This document shows, piece after piece, positions 1 to 5,826 of a stretch of DNA of 6,746 nt. Every line of letters starts with the position of its first letter. Position 1 is the stretch's first letter. The position numbers and the translations under genes are program-made. This DNA comes from Candidatus Gastranaerophilales bacterium (GTDB lineage: Bacteria > Cyanobacteriota > Vampirovibrionia > Gastranaerophilales > Gastranaerophilaceae): contig CANQZO010000109.1 of NCBI GenBank assembly GCA_947628355.1, forward strand, positions 1 to 6,746, written 5' to 3'. Below the pieces are notes generated by a model, which saw only the letters and a program-made list of their open reading frames with translations, searched no databases and had not been told where the DNA came from.

Positions 1-21
1 CCTAATCTTTGGTTGAAATCC

Positions 22-822
22 TTATGTTCGTTTAATTTTCACGTTTAGGAAATTATAAATGTCGTTTACTATAAAAATGGCATCAAAAATCATAGTAAGC
101 ATGATGACAGCAAGAAAAACAACATCAAGTTTATCATAACGAGTGAAAACTTTTCTGAAACGATTTAATCTCAGAAAATAGAGTTCAATCTCATTGTGAC
201 GTTTGTATATTTCCTTGTCATACACCCATAAGGTCTTACGATTTTTCTTCGGAAGTACAACAGGAATAAACCCATTTTTTGAAAATAAAACATAAGTTTT
301 GTCATCCTCGTATGCCCTGTTCATGAGAAGATAATGTTTATCATTAAAACAAATAGTTTCAATAAGCTTTCTGCCTTCGGGAGCATCATAATTATTTCCT
401 GATGACAGGTGAAAAACAAACTTATACGATCAGAAGCACAGCAAAGATGTATCTTCGTTGTTAGCCCCATTTTGAATGTTCGATACTTTGAACTCCGCTT
501 GATTTGCGAGCTCCTGCTGCATCAGGGTGAACCTTTATACTTGTGCTGTCTATGCAAGGTACATCGGTTCTCACATAAACGATATTCATTTCCTACATTT
601 TTTCAAAAATTTTTTGGATAGTTCCATTCATTGACCATCTGTTGAATCACACATATATTGCGTACCATTTACCGTAATTTTTGGCAATGCCCTCCATTTG
701 CAGCCATTTTCTAGCATGTATAATAAAGCACAAAGAAATTGATAATTCGATATCTCAGCAGGCTTTCGTGCTATAGGCATTAAATGCTCTATTTTTCCAT
801 ATTGTTTTTTTGTTAGTTTCAT
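22..822 (-). pseudogene. IS5-family transposase, decayed by frameshifts, stops and an active-site change
   Basis: This is the remnant of a DDE transposase of about 265 residues. Reading from 822 downward, the N-terminal part (MKLTKKQYGKIEHLMPIARK, then ENGCKWRALPK) is the DUF4096-like N-terminus usual in IS5 transposases. A frameshift near 675-685 moves the frame to NYGKWYAIYV, which hits a stop at 647-649 where an Arg is expected. The frame goes on as FNRWSMNGTIQKIFEKM to a second stop at 593-595, then reaches the first catalytic Asp in RTDVPCIDST and continues SIKVHPDAAGARKSSGVQSI. Further frameshifts lie near 463-473 (before GLTTKIHLCCASDR) and 407-430 (before FHLSSGN). The second catalytic Asp, expected in an LLMDRAYEDD motif, is Asn here (AAC, + strand 319-321). 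The Glu of the third motif (NEIELYFLRLNRFRKVFTRY) remains. The frame closes at 22-24. The family call is from motif recognition. The element cannot be active. Confidence 0.9.
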
Positions 823-936
823 TACTTTATTTTATCTTATCTTATTTTCCTGCTTTTGTAAAGGTTTATGTGAACACTCTCCTAAGACAGTTAATCATAT
901 TAAACATAAAGATATTAAGTGCATGTGTGCAACTAA
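823..936. mobile_element. Probable upstream (left) end of the decayed IS element
   Basis: This non-coding stretch lies just upstream of the transposase start (minus strand) and precedes an unrelated + strand reading frame, so one edge of the insertion sequence should fall inside it. The minus strand reads an AAGATAAGATAAAATAAAG run directly before the ATG. Further out is a block around 865-885 (+ strand ATGTGAACACTCTCC) that could be near the terminus. No matching inverted copy is visible in bases 1-21, so the other end probably lies outside the window. Neither the terminal inverted repeats nor a target-site duplication can be confirmed. Confidence 0.35.
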
Positions 937-1035
937 AATAAGCGTAAGAAAAAACTTACTGTTGTGAGATATGATTATTCCAAGGTGCAAGCAAAGGTTA
1001 ATGAATTGATGGAAATTAATAAAAAACATAATTAA
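937..1035 (+). pseudogene. Truncated C-terminal tail of an unidentified gene (about 32 codons)
   Basis: An open frame runs from just after an in-frame TAA (934-936) to TAA at 1033-1035 and encodes NKRKKKLTVVRYDYSKVQ followed by AKVNELMEINKKHN. There is no convincing start codon with a ribosome binding site. GTG at 964 is the only early candidate. An intact intrinsic terminator begins four bases after the stop, which is how a genuine gene end looks. I infer that this is the 3' end of an older gene whose 5' part was lost when the adjacent IS inserted or when a deletion followed. The peptide is hydrophilic and probably helical at its end; I do not recognise its family. A chance open frame is possible. 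Confidence 0.4.
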
Positions 1036-1039
1036 GAAC

Positions 1040-1090
1040 AGCAGATGCTCATTTTTTATGATATGAGTATCTGCTAAATTTATTTTTCTT
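1040..1090 (+). terminator. Intrinsic (Rho-independent) terminator
   Basis: The left arm AGCAGATGCTCAT (1040-1052) pairs with ATGAGTATCTGCT (1063-1075), giving a 13-bp stem with one G-U pair. The 10-base loop is TTTTTATGAT. The right arm is followed by AAATTTATTTTTCTT, a U-rich tail after three A residues. It sits directly behind the stop at 1033-1035 and separates that fragment from the promoter at 1096. Confidence 0.8.
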
Positions 1091-1095
1091 ATTGC

Positions 1096-1124
1096 TTGAC
1101 ATAATGTTTGTGATATGGTAAAAT
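1096..1124 (+). promoter_or_regulatory. Strong sigma70-type promoter with extended -10
   Basis: A perfect -35 TTGACA (1096-1101), a 17-base spacer and a -10 TAAAAT (1119-1124, five of six consensus bases) preceded by TGG, which forms an extended -10 element. Transcription would start near 1131. It lies immediately downstream of the terminator and points into the broken small gene at 1132-1409, so it was probably that gene's own promoter. Confidence 0.7.
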
Positions 1125-1131
1125 AAAAGAG

Positions 1132-1409
1132 ATGAAATCAAAAATTAGCGATTGAATTATAAAAAATGCACAATATACGCAGATAAAAGTGTTTTTTAGG
1201 AAGATAAAAAAACAGCCAATTACTATATTGATAAAATTGATATGATCGAGCAGATTGCAACAAGAAATTCAGAGGTTACGCTGTTTGCAATGCTTTGCAC
1301 ATTTAGAGAATCACTTAATATTGGTAAATTACGATACATTATATATGAGAGGTACAGCAAAGCAATTTTTGGCGAATTGTTAATATATGAAAAAATTGTG
1401 TCGACCTGA
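1132..1409 (+). pseudogene. Small hypothetical gene, apparently broken; intact part is 1242-1409
   Basis: From GAA at 1200 to the stop at 1407-1409 an open frame encodes EDKKTANYYIDKIDMIEQ, then IATRNSEVTLFAMLCTFRE, then SLNIGKLRYIIYERYSKAIF, ending GELLIYEKIVST. Its composition is protein-like (amphipathic, with a core TLFAMLCTF) and not the low-complexity Lys/Ile/Asn typical of AT-rich non-coding DNA. The first ATG in frame is at 1242 (55 residues), but no Shine-Dalgarno precedes it. Upstream, ATG at 1132 next to the promoter opens MKSKISD, meets TGA at 1153-1155 and continues IIKNAQYTQIKVFF in that frame until about 1197. Joining the two parts needs one lost stop and one frameshift in the T6 run at 1192-1197. 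I infer a decayed gene of about 90 codons. A real 55-residue protein from 1242 is the alternative. The family is not recognised. Confidence 0.4.
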
Positions 1410-1443
1410 TAAATCAATATTCTATAAAAATTGCTTTATATTG

Positions 1444-1472
1444 TTGATATTGCAATTGAAATATGCTATTAT
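1444..1472 (+). promoter_or_regulatory. Sigma70-type promoter with extended -10, candidate for the GTPase operon
   Basis: The -35 TTGATA (1444-1449) is separated by exactly 17 bases from the -10 TATTAT (1467-1472), which is preceded by TGC, an extended -10 motif. Each hexamer matches consensus at five of six positions. The expected start is near 1479. It is the best promoter between the broken gene ending at 1409 and the first GTPase, and it also lies upstream of the small ORF at 1538. Confidence 0.55.
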
Positions 1473-1537
1473 TACATTATATACTTGTGCTTTTGTATAA
1501 AGAAACTTTTAATAATTGAGAGATATTTGTTAAATTT

Positions 1538-1636
1538 ATGGATTATTTAGTAGTATGTAATGTTATAGTTGTAATGCTTGGAGGCTTCGAGTCTTGTTTT
1601 TACGGACTATTGACTCACGAACAGATTTTCTTATAA
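1538..1636 (+). CDS. Possible 32-residue hydrophobic peptide (leader ORF)
   Basis: ATG at 1538 to TAA at 1634-1636 encodes MDYLVVCNVIVVMLGGFES followed by CFYGLLTHEQIFL. Residues 3-24 are almost entirely apolar and could form one transmembrane helix. The Shine-Dalgarno is poor: GAGAG at 1518-1522 is 15 bases from the start. It sits about 60 bases downstream of the 1444-1472 promoter, and an imperfect hairpin lies within it. Small single-helix peptides of this kind occur as leader peptides and as type I toxins, but I do not recognise this one. A chance ORF is a serious alternative. Confidence 0.25.
   Translation: MDYLVVCNVIVVMLGGFESCFYGLLTHEQIFL
1586..1621 (+). repeat. Imperfect inverted repeat in the leader
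   Basis: TTCG-AGTC (1586-1593) can pair with GACT (1612-1615) and CGAA (1618-1621), giving eight base pairs interrupted by a two-base CA bulge and closing an 18-base loop. A second GACT (1605-1608) offers an alternative pairing with AGTC. The loop contains a T5 run but no U-tract follows the stem, so it does not look like a terminator. Confidence 0.25.
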
Positions 1637-1906
1637 AGGTTGTTAAAATTATCTTCATAATAAAACAATATCTTTATAACAAAACAATTATGTTTGTCCT
1701 TTATGACATCAGTTTTGACATATAACATAAGAATATTTTTTGAATAAATTTTGATATTGTTTAGTTCACAATATGTCTTGCAATTGTAATCATAGTTTAA
1801 ATAAATCGTAATGCACTTCTAACTATTTCACAGCATATCTGCACATAGAATATAGTCCTTGGAGAGGGACTTTAAACACTACTACTTTTATAATAAAAGA
1901 AAAGAA

Positions 1907-3562
1907 ATGTTAAGTATGAAAAATTTAATCAGAGAATCACTGAATACGATTGAAAATGTTTGTAAAAAATATGATTTACGCACATTATCAGATAAAATAT
2001 CCCAATTGCAAATAGAATTAGATGAATTCGTTTTAAAAATATTATTTGTAGGAAGCTTTAGTGCCGGAAAAAGTGCTTTGATTAATACTATAATTCAAAG
2101 GGAACTGCTTGAAGAAAATCAACGTCCGGAAACAGCAATTGCTAGTGAGTTACTTTTTGATGAAAATGAATATATTGATGCTTTTCTAGAAACAGGAGGT
2201 CATAATACATATTCTATTGAAGATGCAAAGAAAATTAATTTGAAAGATTACAGTCATTTAGTCTGGCATCTTAACTGCCCTATATTGAAAGAATTGGACG
2301 GAACTGTTTTGGTAGATATGCCGGGTTTTAATTCGGGTATTAATGAACATAATAAAGCAATTTTACAGTATATTGGAAATGGAAATGCTTATATTTTGGT
2401 TGTTGATTGTGAAGACGGGGGTATTAAACAAAGTGAAATTTCTTTTATCAATGAAATTAAAAGCTATAACAATAATTTTGCAATAGTTATTACGAAAGCC
2501 GATTTAAAAATGCCTAAAGATGTCGAAAAGATTAAATCATGTATTATTGCTGATGCAGAAATGTTGTTTATTGACCCTGTTTCGGTTGAGACCGTTTCCA
2601 GAGAGTTTGGAGATACTCCTCAAAAAATGAAAGATCTTATTAACAGTTTTGATAAAGATACTGTTTTATTAAATCAATTTCAGCCGGTGATTGCTGAAAA
2701 CGGTATTAAATGTATACAATCTTTGGAAACATACAAGAAAGGTCTTAGTCTTGATGTTTCGGAGTTTGATAATAGAATTAAACAGCATGAAAAAGAAAAA
2801 AGGCAGCTTGCCGACAAACTGCAAAAAGAACAGAATAAACTAGAAAGTGATTTTCGCAATCATGTGACGCCGTCCATTTTAGCGGATGTTCAAAATGCTT
2901 TGTACCGGAATATTTATCCTCTTGTAAATGCAATGAAATCCGGAGGAAGTAATTTTTCTATGACTGTCAATAATATCCTTCGTCCGATTTTAGTAAACTC
3001 TACCCAAAAATATGTTGATCATAGTTTTGAACAATTTATTCAGCAAATAGATCTTGGTCAAAAAGATTGGGACTCAACCATAGAAAATACAATATCCGAT
3101 AATATAGATAAGCTTCATAGGGCTTCAGGACCATTGTCTGTTATAGCACAAAATAGTGGTAAATTTAATGGTCTTTATAAAACAATAACCACGGTATTAT
3201 CTGTAACAACTACTATAGTTGCACCATGGCTGGAATTACTTATCATTTTTCTTCCGGATATTTTTAAATTATTTTCTAAAGGGACACAAGATAATGCTAT
3301 GCGTAAAAAATTGACAGATGAAATGATTCCTCAAATCGTTTCTCAGTTAAGACCTGAAATAGAAAATTCATTACTTGAAATGAAGGAGAAAATGGTAGAA
3401 CAGGTGAATGAGCAATTTGCCGAACTGATCGATAGTGAAGTACAAGCTCTTGAAACGGCAAAAAGAGAAAAAGCTGAAATTTCTGCAAAAAATGCGGATA
3501 GGCTTCGTGAAGTTGAAAACGATATTCAAGAAATAAAAAATGCAATTAATTCTATTGCATAA
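1907..3562 (+). CDS. Dynamin-family large GTPase, first of three
   Basis: A bacterial dynamin-like protein expected to bind GTP and to polymerise on or remodel membranes. Numbered from ATG 1907 (551 residues), the Dynamin_N-type G domain shows G1 GSFSAGKS at 49-56 inside ILFVGSFSAGKSALIN, a G2 Thr in RPETA near 76, G3 DMPG at 137-140 and G4 TKAD at 196-199. A charged coiled coil follows at about 281-316. The hydrophobic stretch TITTVLSVTTTIVAPWLELL and onward to LPDIFKLF (about 426-456) resembles a membrane-inserting paddle or hairpin. The C-terminal 60 residues are again coiled coil. Start: the frame is open from TTG 1859, but that codon has no Shine-Dalgarno, so I prefer ATG 1907 (weak AAAGAAAAG just upstream) or ATG 1916. 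The next gene begins 20 bases on, indicating an operon. Length and order resemble LeoA of the E. coli leo operon, but orthology is not established. Confidence 0.9.
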   Translation: MLSMKNLIRESLNTIENVCKKYDLRTLSDKISQLQIELDEFVLKILFVGSFSAGKSALINTIIQRELLEENQRPETAIASELLFDENEYIDAFLETGGHNTYSIEDAKKINLKDYSHLVWHLNCPILKELDGTVLVDMPGFNSGINEHNKAILQYIGNGNAYILVVDCEDGGIKQSEISFINEIKSYNNNFAIVITKADLKMPKDVEKIKSCIIADAEMLFIDPVSVETVSREFGDTPQKMKDLINSFDKDTVLLNQFQPVIAENGIKCIQSLETYKKGLSLDVSEFDNRIKQHEKEKRQLADKLQKEQNKLESDFRNHVTPSILADVQNALYRNIYPLVNAMKSGGSNFSMTVNNILRPILVNSTQKYVDHSFEQFIQQIDLGQKDWDSTIENTISDNIDKLHRASGPLSVIAQNSGKFNGLYKTITTVLSVTTTIVAPWLELLIIFLPDIFKLFSKGTQDNAMRKKLTDEMIPQIVSQLRPEIENSLLEMKEKMVEQVNEQFAELIDSEVQALETAKREKAEISAKNADRLREVENDIQEIKNAINSIA

Positions 3563-3570
3563 GGAAAGGA
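3563..3570 (+). promoter_or_regulatory. Ribosome binding site of the second GTPase gene
   Basis: The purine-rich GGAAAGGA directly follows the stop codon of the first gene. It lies 12 bases from the ATG at 3583, slightly longer than ideal. It supports translational coupling and the chosen start. Confidence 0.5.
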
Positions 3571-3582
3571 TACAATAATTAT

Positions 3583-5823
3583 ATGGAAAGTACAGTTTTA
3601 AAGGAAAAACTTGAAAAAATCAGCAATATGATGAATGATGGAAAAGATATGGTTGCAGATGAACTAATCTTACAGTTTCAGTCTTCTGTTAATGATGTAA
3701 TTTCGCAAATTGATAGTATTATGCAGGAGGGTAGAAAACTCCGTCTTGGCATTGTAGGTGAGGTTAAGGCAGGAAAATCGTCATTTTTAAATGCTTTACT
3801 TTTTGAGGGCGAAGATATTTTGCCGAAAGCTCCTACTCCGATGACAGCAGCATTGACAAAAATCAGTTACAGCGAAAAGCCTTTTGCAAAAATCGTTTTT
3901 TATAATGAAAATGACTGGAATGCCGTTATTGCAAATGCTGATAAGTATAATGAAGAACTAAATAAGATGTATCAAAATTATAAATCTGAACTTGAAAAAA
4001 GACATAAAGAACAAATCATTCAACGACCCACAAAAACAAAAACTTTAGAGGAATTTGAAAAGGAAAATAAAGACAGAATACCTCTGCAATTTCGTTCTTG
4101 CAAGGAATTGAAAGATATGGCAGTAAAAAATCAACTTAATGTATCAGACATTTTGGGCAAAGAAGAGATTATTGAGGGAAGTGTATATGATAAAAACGGC
4201 TATATATCAAGTTTGAATGAGTATGTGGGATCGGAAGGAAAATATACTCCACTTGTCAAATATACTGAAATAAGTTTTGCCAATAAAATGCTTGAGGGAA
4301 TTGAAGTTATAGATACTCCGGGGCTGAATGATCCGATTTTATCAAGAAGCAGAGTGACAAAGCGGTTTTTGATAGAATGTGACGCTGTATTTCTTTTGGG
4401 TTACTGCGGACAGTTTTTGGGTGAGGAAGATATGGAATTTATTTTGACATCTTTGCCGAATGAAGGTATCAAAAAAGCTTTACTGATCGGAAGCAAACTT
4501 GATTCTGCTATCTTACAGTATCCTCTAATAAAATCTAATCCGAGTTTCAAAAGAGCTTATCTTGGAACTATTAAAAACTGTAAGGAACAAGCGAAAGATA
4601 ATATTTACAAATGCTCTACAAATATTTATAATGAAAAATTGATCGAACAAATAAAAAGTTCTCTTCCGCCTATTTGCATTTCATCTGTTGCTTATTCTGC
4701 TTCTTTACAGATGAAGAACGGTCAAAAGTTAGGAGAAACGGAAAAATGGATGGTAGATCGTTTTAAAAAACAATTTCCGGATTTTACATCAGATGTTGAT
4801 ACTTTGTATGGTTTGTCCGGAATATCAGATGTAAGAAGTCAATTTGAAAGTATAAAACGTGATAAAGAAAAAATTATCAAGGAAAGAATAACGGATTTGC
4901 TTTATAATCAAAAAGCAAGGTTCCTACATCAGGTTGACGATATTTATAGTCAAACAAAACATAATTTGGATGATATTAAAAACGGTGACTGTGAGGGGCT
5001 TGCTAAAAAATTGGAGGATATGAAAGAAAGATTGGATTCTGTTAGTATCACAGTAAGAAATCGCTTTGAAAATGCTGCCATAAGTTCACGCAGAAAAATC
5101 GAAGAATTGGCAATAGAATTAATGAAGGAAATGCGAAATCATCAATCTTTCGAGGTTGCAACTTCATCAAAAACAAAACACCATACAGATACAAGCGGTT
5201 GTTTATGGTGGAAGAAAACGGAACATTGGGAAGAAGTAATCGTGACAAACAGTGCTAACGTTAGTGATGCTGAGAATAATATAAGAAATTATTGTAGTAA
5301 TTGTCTTGAAATGGTGAACTCTGACTTTGTTAATCTTCTTCAAATTGACAAGCTTAAAGAGCAGATAAAGGGAGATATAATAGGAGCATTCGAGTTTTCA
5401 GACAGGCATTTTGACGAAAATAAAATATTAGTTCCTCTTGAAACAGCATTGAACAGAATTACGCTTCCTGAGATGAACATAGATAAAACAAAGTATGAAT
5501 CTATGCTTGATGGAAAATTGGCAGGAATTGTATCAAACGGAATGGTTAAAAATGACGACATTCCTGTTTTAAAACGTTCTCAGGATCAAGTGATTGCAGC
5601 AATGTCTGAGGATATTGTTGCGGAAGTAAAGAAACAGGGTAAAAAAATTGACAGTTTATTACAGTCGCAGGGTTCGGTATTTATAGATAATATTGTACAG
5701 CAGTTAACCGAAAATCAACAAAAAATGGAGAAAATGCTTCAAAATAAGAGAGAAAGTATTTCTAAAATGGAAGGATTTATGCAAAAATTAAGTGATTCTA
5801 AAAAAATGCTGAGGGAGGTATAA
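3583..5823 (+). CDS. Dynamin-family large GTPase, second of three, with G-domain insertion
   Basis: A 746-residue dynamin-like GTPase, the largest complete gene here. A helical N-terminus (1-50) precedes G1 GEVKAGKS at 59-66 (LGIVGEVKAGKSSFLNALL). The G2 Thr lies in APTPMTAALT (Thr88), G3 is DTPG at 244-247, and the probable G4 is SKLD at 304-307, divergent from the usual (N/T)KxD. Between G2 and G3 lies a Lys/Glu-rich insertion of about 110-120 residues (roughly 105-225), larger than in its neighbours. After the G domain come long coiled-coil regions (about 449-490 and 690-746). These flank a patch with H533, H534, C540, W542, W543 and later W548, then C571-x-x-C574, which could be a membrane-touching hairpin or a metal site. 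There is no clear transmembrane helix. ATG 3583 follows a purine-rich RBS. The third gene begins 3 bases after the stop, so the two are probably coupled and the products may act as partners. Confidence 0.9.
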   Translation: MESTVLKEKLEKISNMMNDGKDMVADELILQFQSSVNDVISQIDSIMQEGRKLRLGIVGEVKAGKSSFLNALLFEGEDILPKAPTPMTAALTKISYSEKPFAKIVFYNENDWNAVIANADKYNEELNKMYQNYKSELEKRHKEQIIQRPTKTKTLEEFEKENKDRIPLQFRSCKELKDMAVKNQLNVSDILGKEEIIEGSVYDKNGYISSLNEYVGSEGKYTPLVKYTEISFANKMLEGIEVIDTPGLNDPILSRSRVTKRFLIECDAVFLLGYCGQFLGEEDMEFILTSLPNEGIKKALLIGSKLDSAILQYPLIKSNPSFKRAYLGTIKNCKEQAKDNIYKCSTNIYNEKLIEQIKSSLPPICISSVAYSASLQMKNGQKLGETEKWMVDRFKKQFPDFTSDVDTLYGLSGISDVRSQFESIKRDKEKIIKERITDLLYNQKARFLHQVDDIYSQTKHNLDDIKNGDCEGLAKKLEDMKERLDSVSITVRNRFENAAISSRRKIEELAIELMKEMRNHQSFEVATSSKTKHHTDTSGCLWWKKTEHWEEVIVTNSANVSDAENNIRNYCSNCLEMVNSDFVNLLQIDKLKEQIKGDIIGAFEFSDRHFDENKILVPLETALNRITLPEMNIDKTKYESMLDGKLAGIVSNGMVKNDDIPVLKRSQDQVIAAMSEDIVAEVKKQGKKIDSLLQSQGSVFIDNIVQQLTENQQKMEKMLQNKRESISKMEGFMQKLSDSKKMLREV
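5814..5818 (+). promoter_or_regulatory. Shine-Dalgarno fixing the GTG start of the third gene
   Basis: A canonical GGAGG lies inside the last codons of the second gene, 8 bases from GTG 5827. This spacing selects GTG 5827 as the start in preference to later codons and implies translational coupling between the two genes. Confidence 0.75.
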
Positions 5824-5826
5824 CTT

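Larger units (their letters stand above)
1410..1906 (+). other. AT-rich intergenic interval, probable operon leader
   Basis: About 500 bases without a substantial gene. It contains the promoter at 1444-1472, a 32-codon hydrophobic ORF (1538-1636), an imperfect hairpin (1586-1621) and then very AT-rich sequence. A good -35 (TTGACA, 1715-1720) lies in the second half but has no matching -10 at 16-18 bases. TAGAAT/TATAGT at 1846-1856 could be -10 elements but lack a fair -35. If the 1444-1472 promoter drives the operon, the untranslated leader before the first GTPase would be roughly 430 nt. I see no tRNA, no riboswitch that I recognise and no intrinsic terminator with a proper U-tract. Confidence 0.5.

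Noticed and set aside
409..621. A 70-codon open frame on the + strand
   Set aside because: It lies antisense to the transposase pseudogene, whose minus-strand reading gives clear IS5 motifs; it is a shadow frame.
829..850. TTATCTTATCTTATTTTCC tandem run as a possible repeat or CRISPR-like structure
   Set aside because: It is a short low-complexity pentamer run in the IS end; no array or spacer structure is present.
1223..1417. A 64-codon open frame on the minus strand
   Set aside because: It is rich in Ile, Ser and Tyr as expected from AT-rich antisense DNA, and the + strand frame over the same bases is more protein-like.
1715..1750. Perfect TTGACA as a possible operon promoter
   Set aside because: No -10-like hexamer occurs at 16-18 bases; the nearest TATTTT is only 13 bases away.
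1450..1786. TTGCAATTG occurring at 1450-1458 and 1778-1786 as a possible operator pair
   Set aside because: It is a short AT-rich word, the two sites are 328 bases apart, and the first overlaps the promoter spacer by chance-level composition; there is no further symmetry.
3297..3545. An 82-codon minus-strand frame inside the first GTPase
   Set aside because: It is antisense to the coiled-coil end of the first GTPase; Phe/Leu-rich composition is the mirror image of Lys/Glu codons.
5048..5561. Two minus-strand frames (5048-5248 and 5340-5561) inside the second GTPase
   Set aside because: Both are shadows of the second GTPase frame with no ribosome binding site or recognisable motifs.
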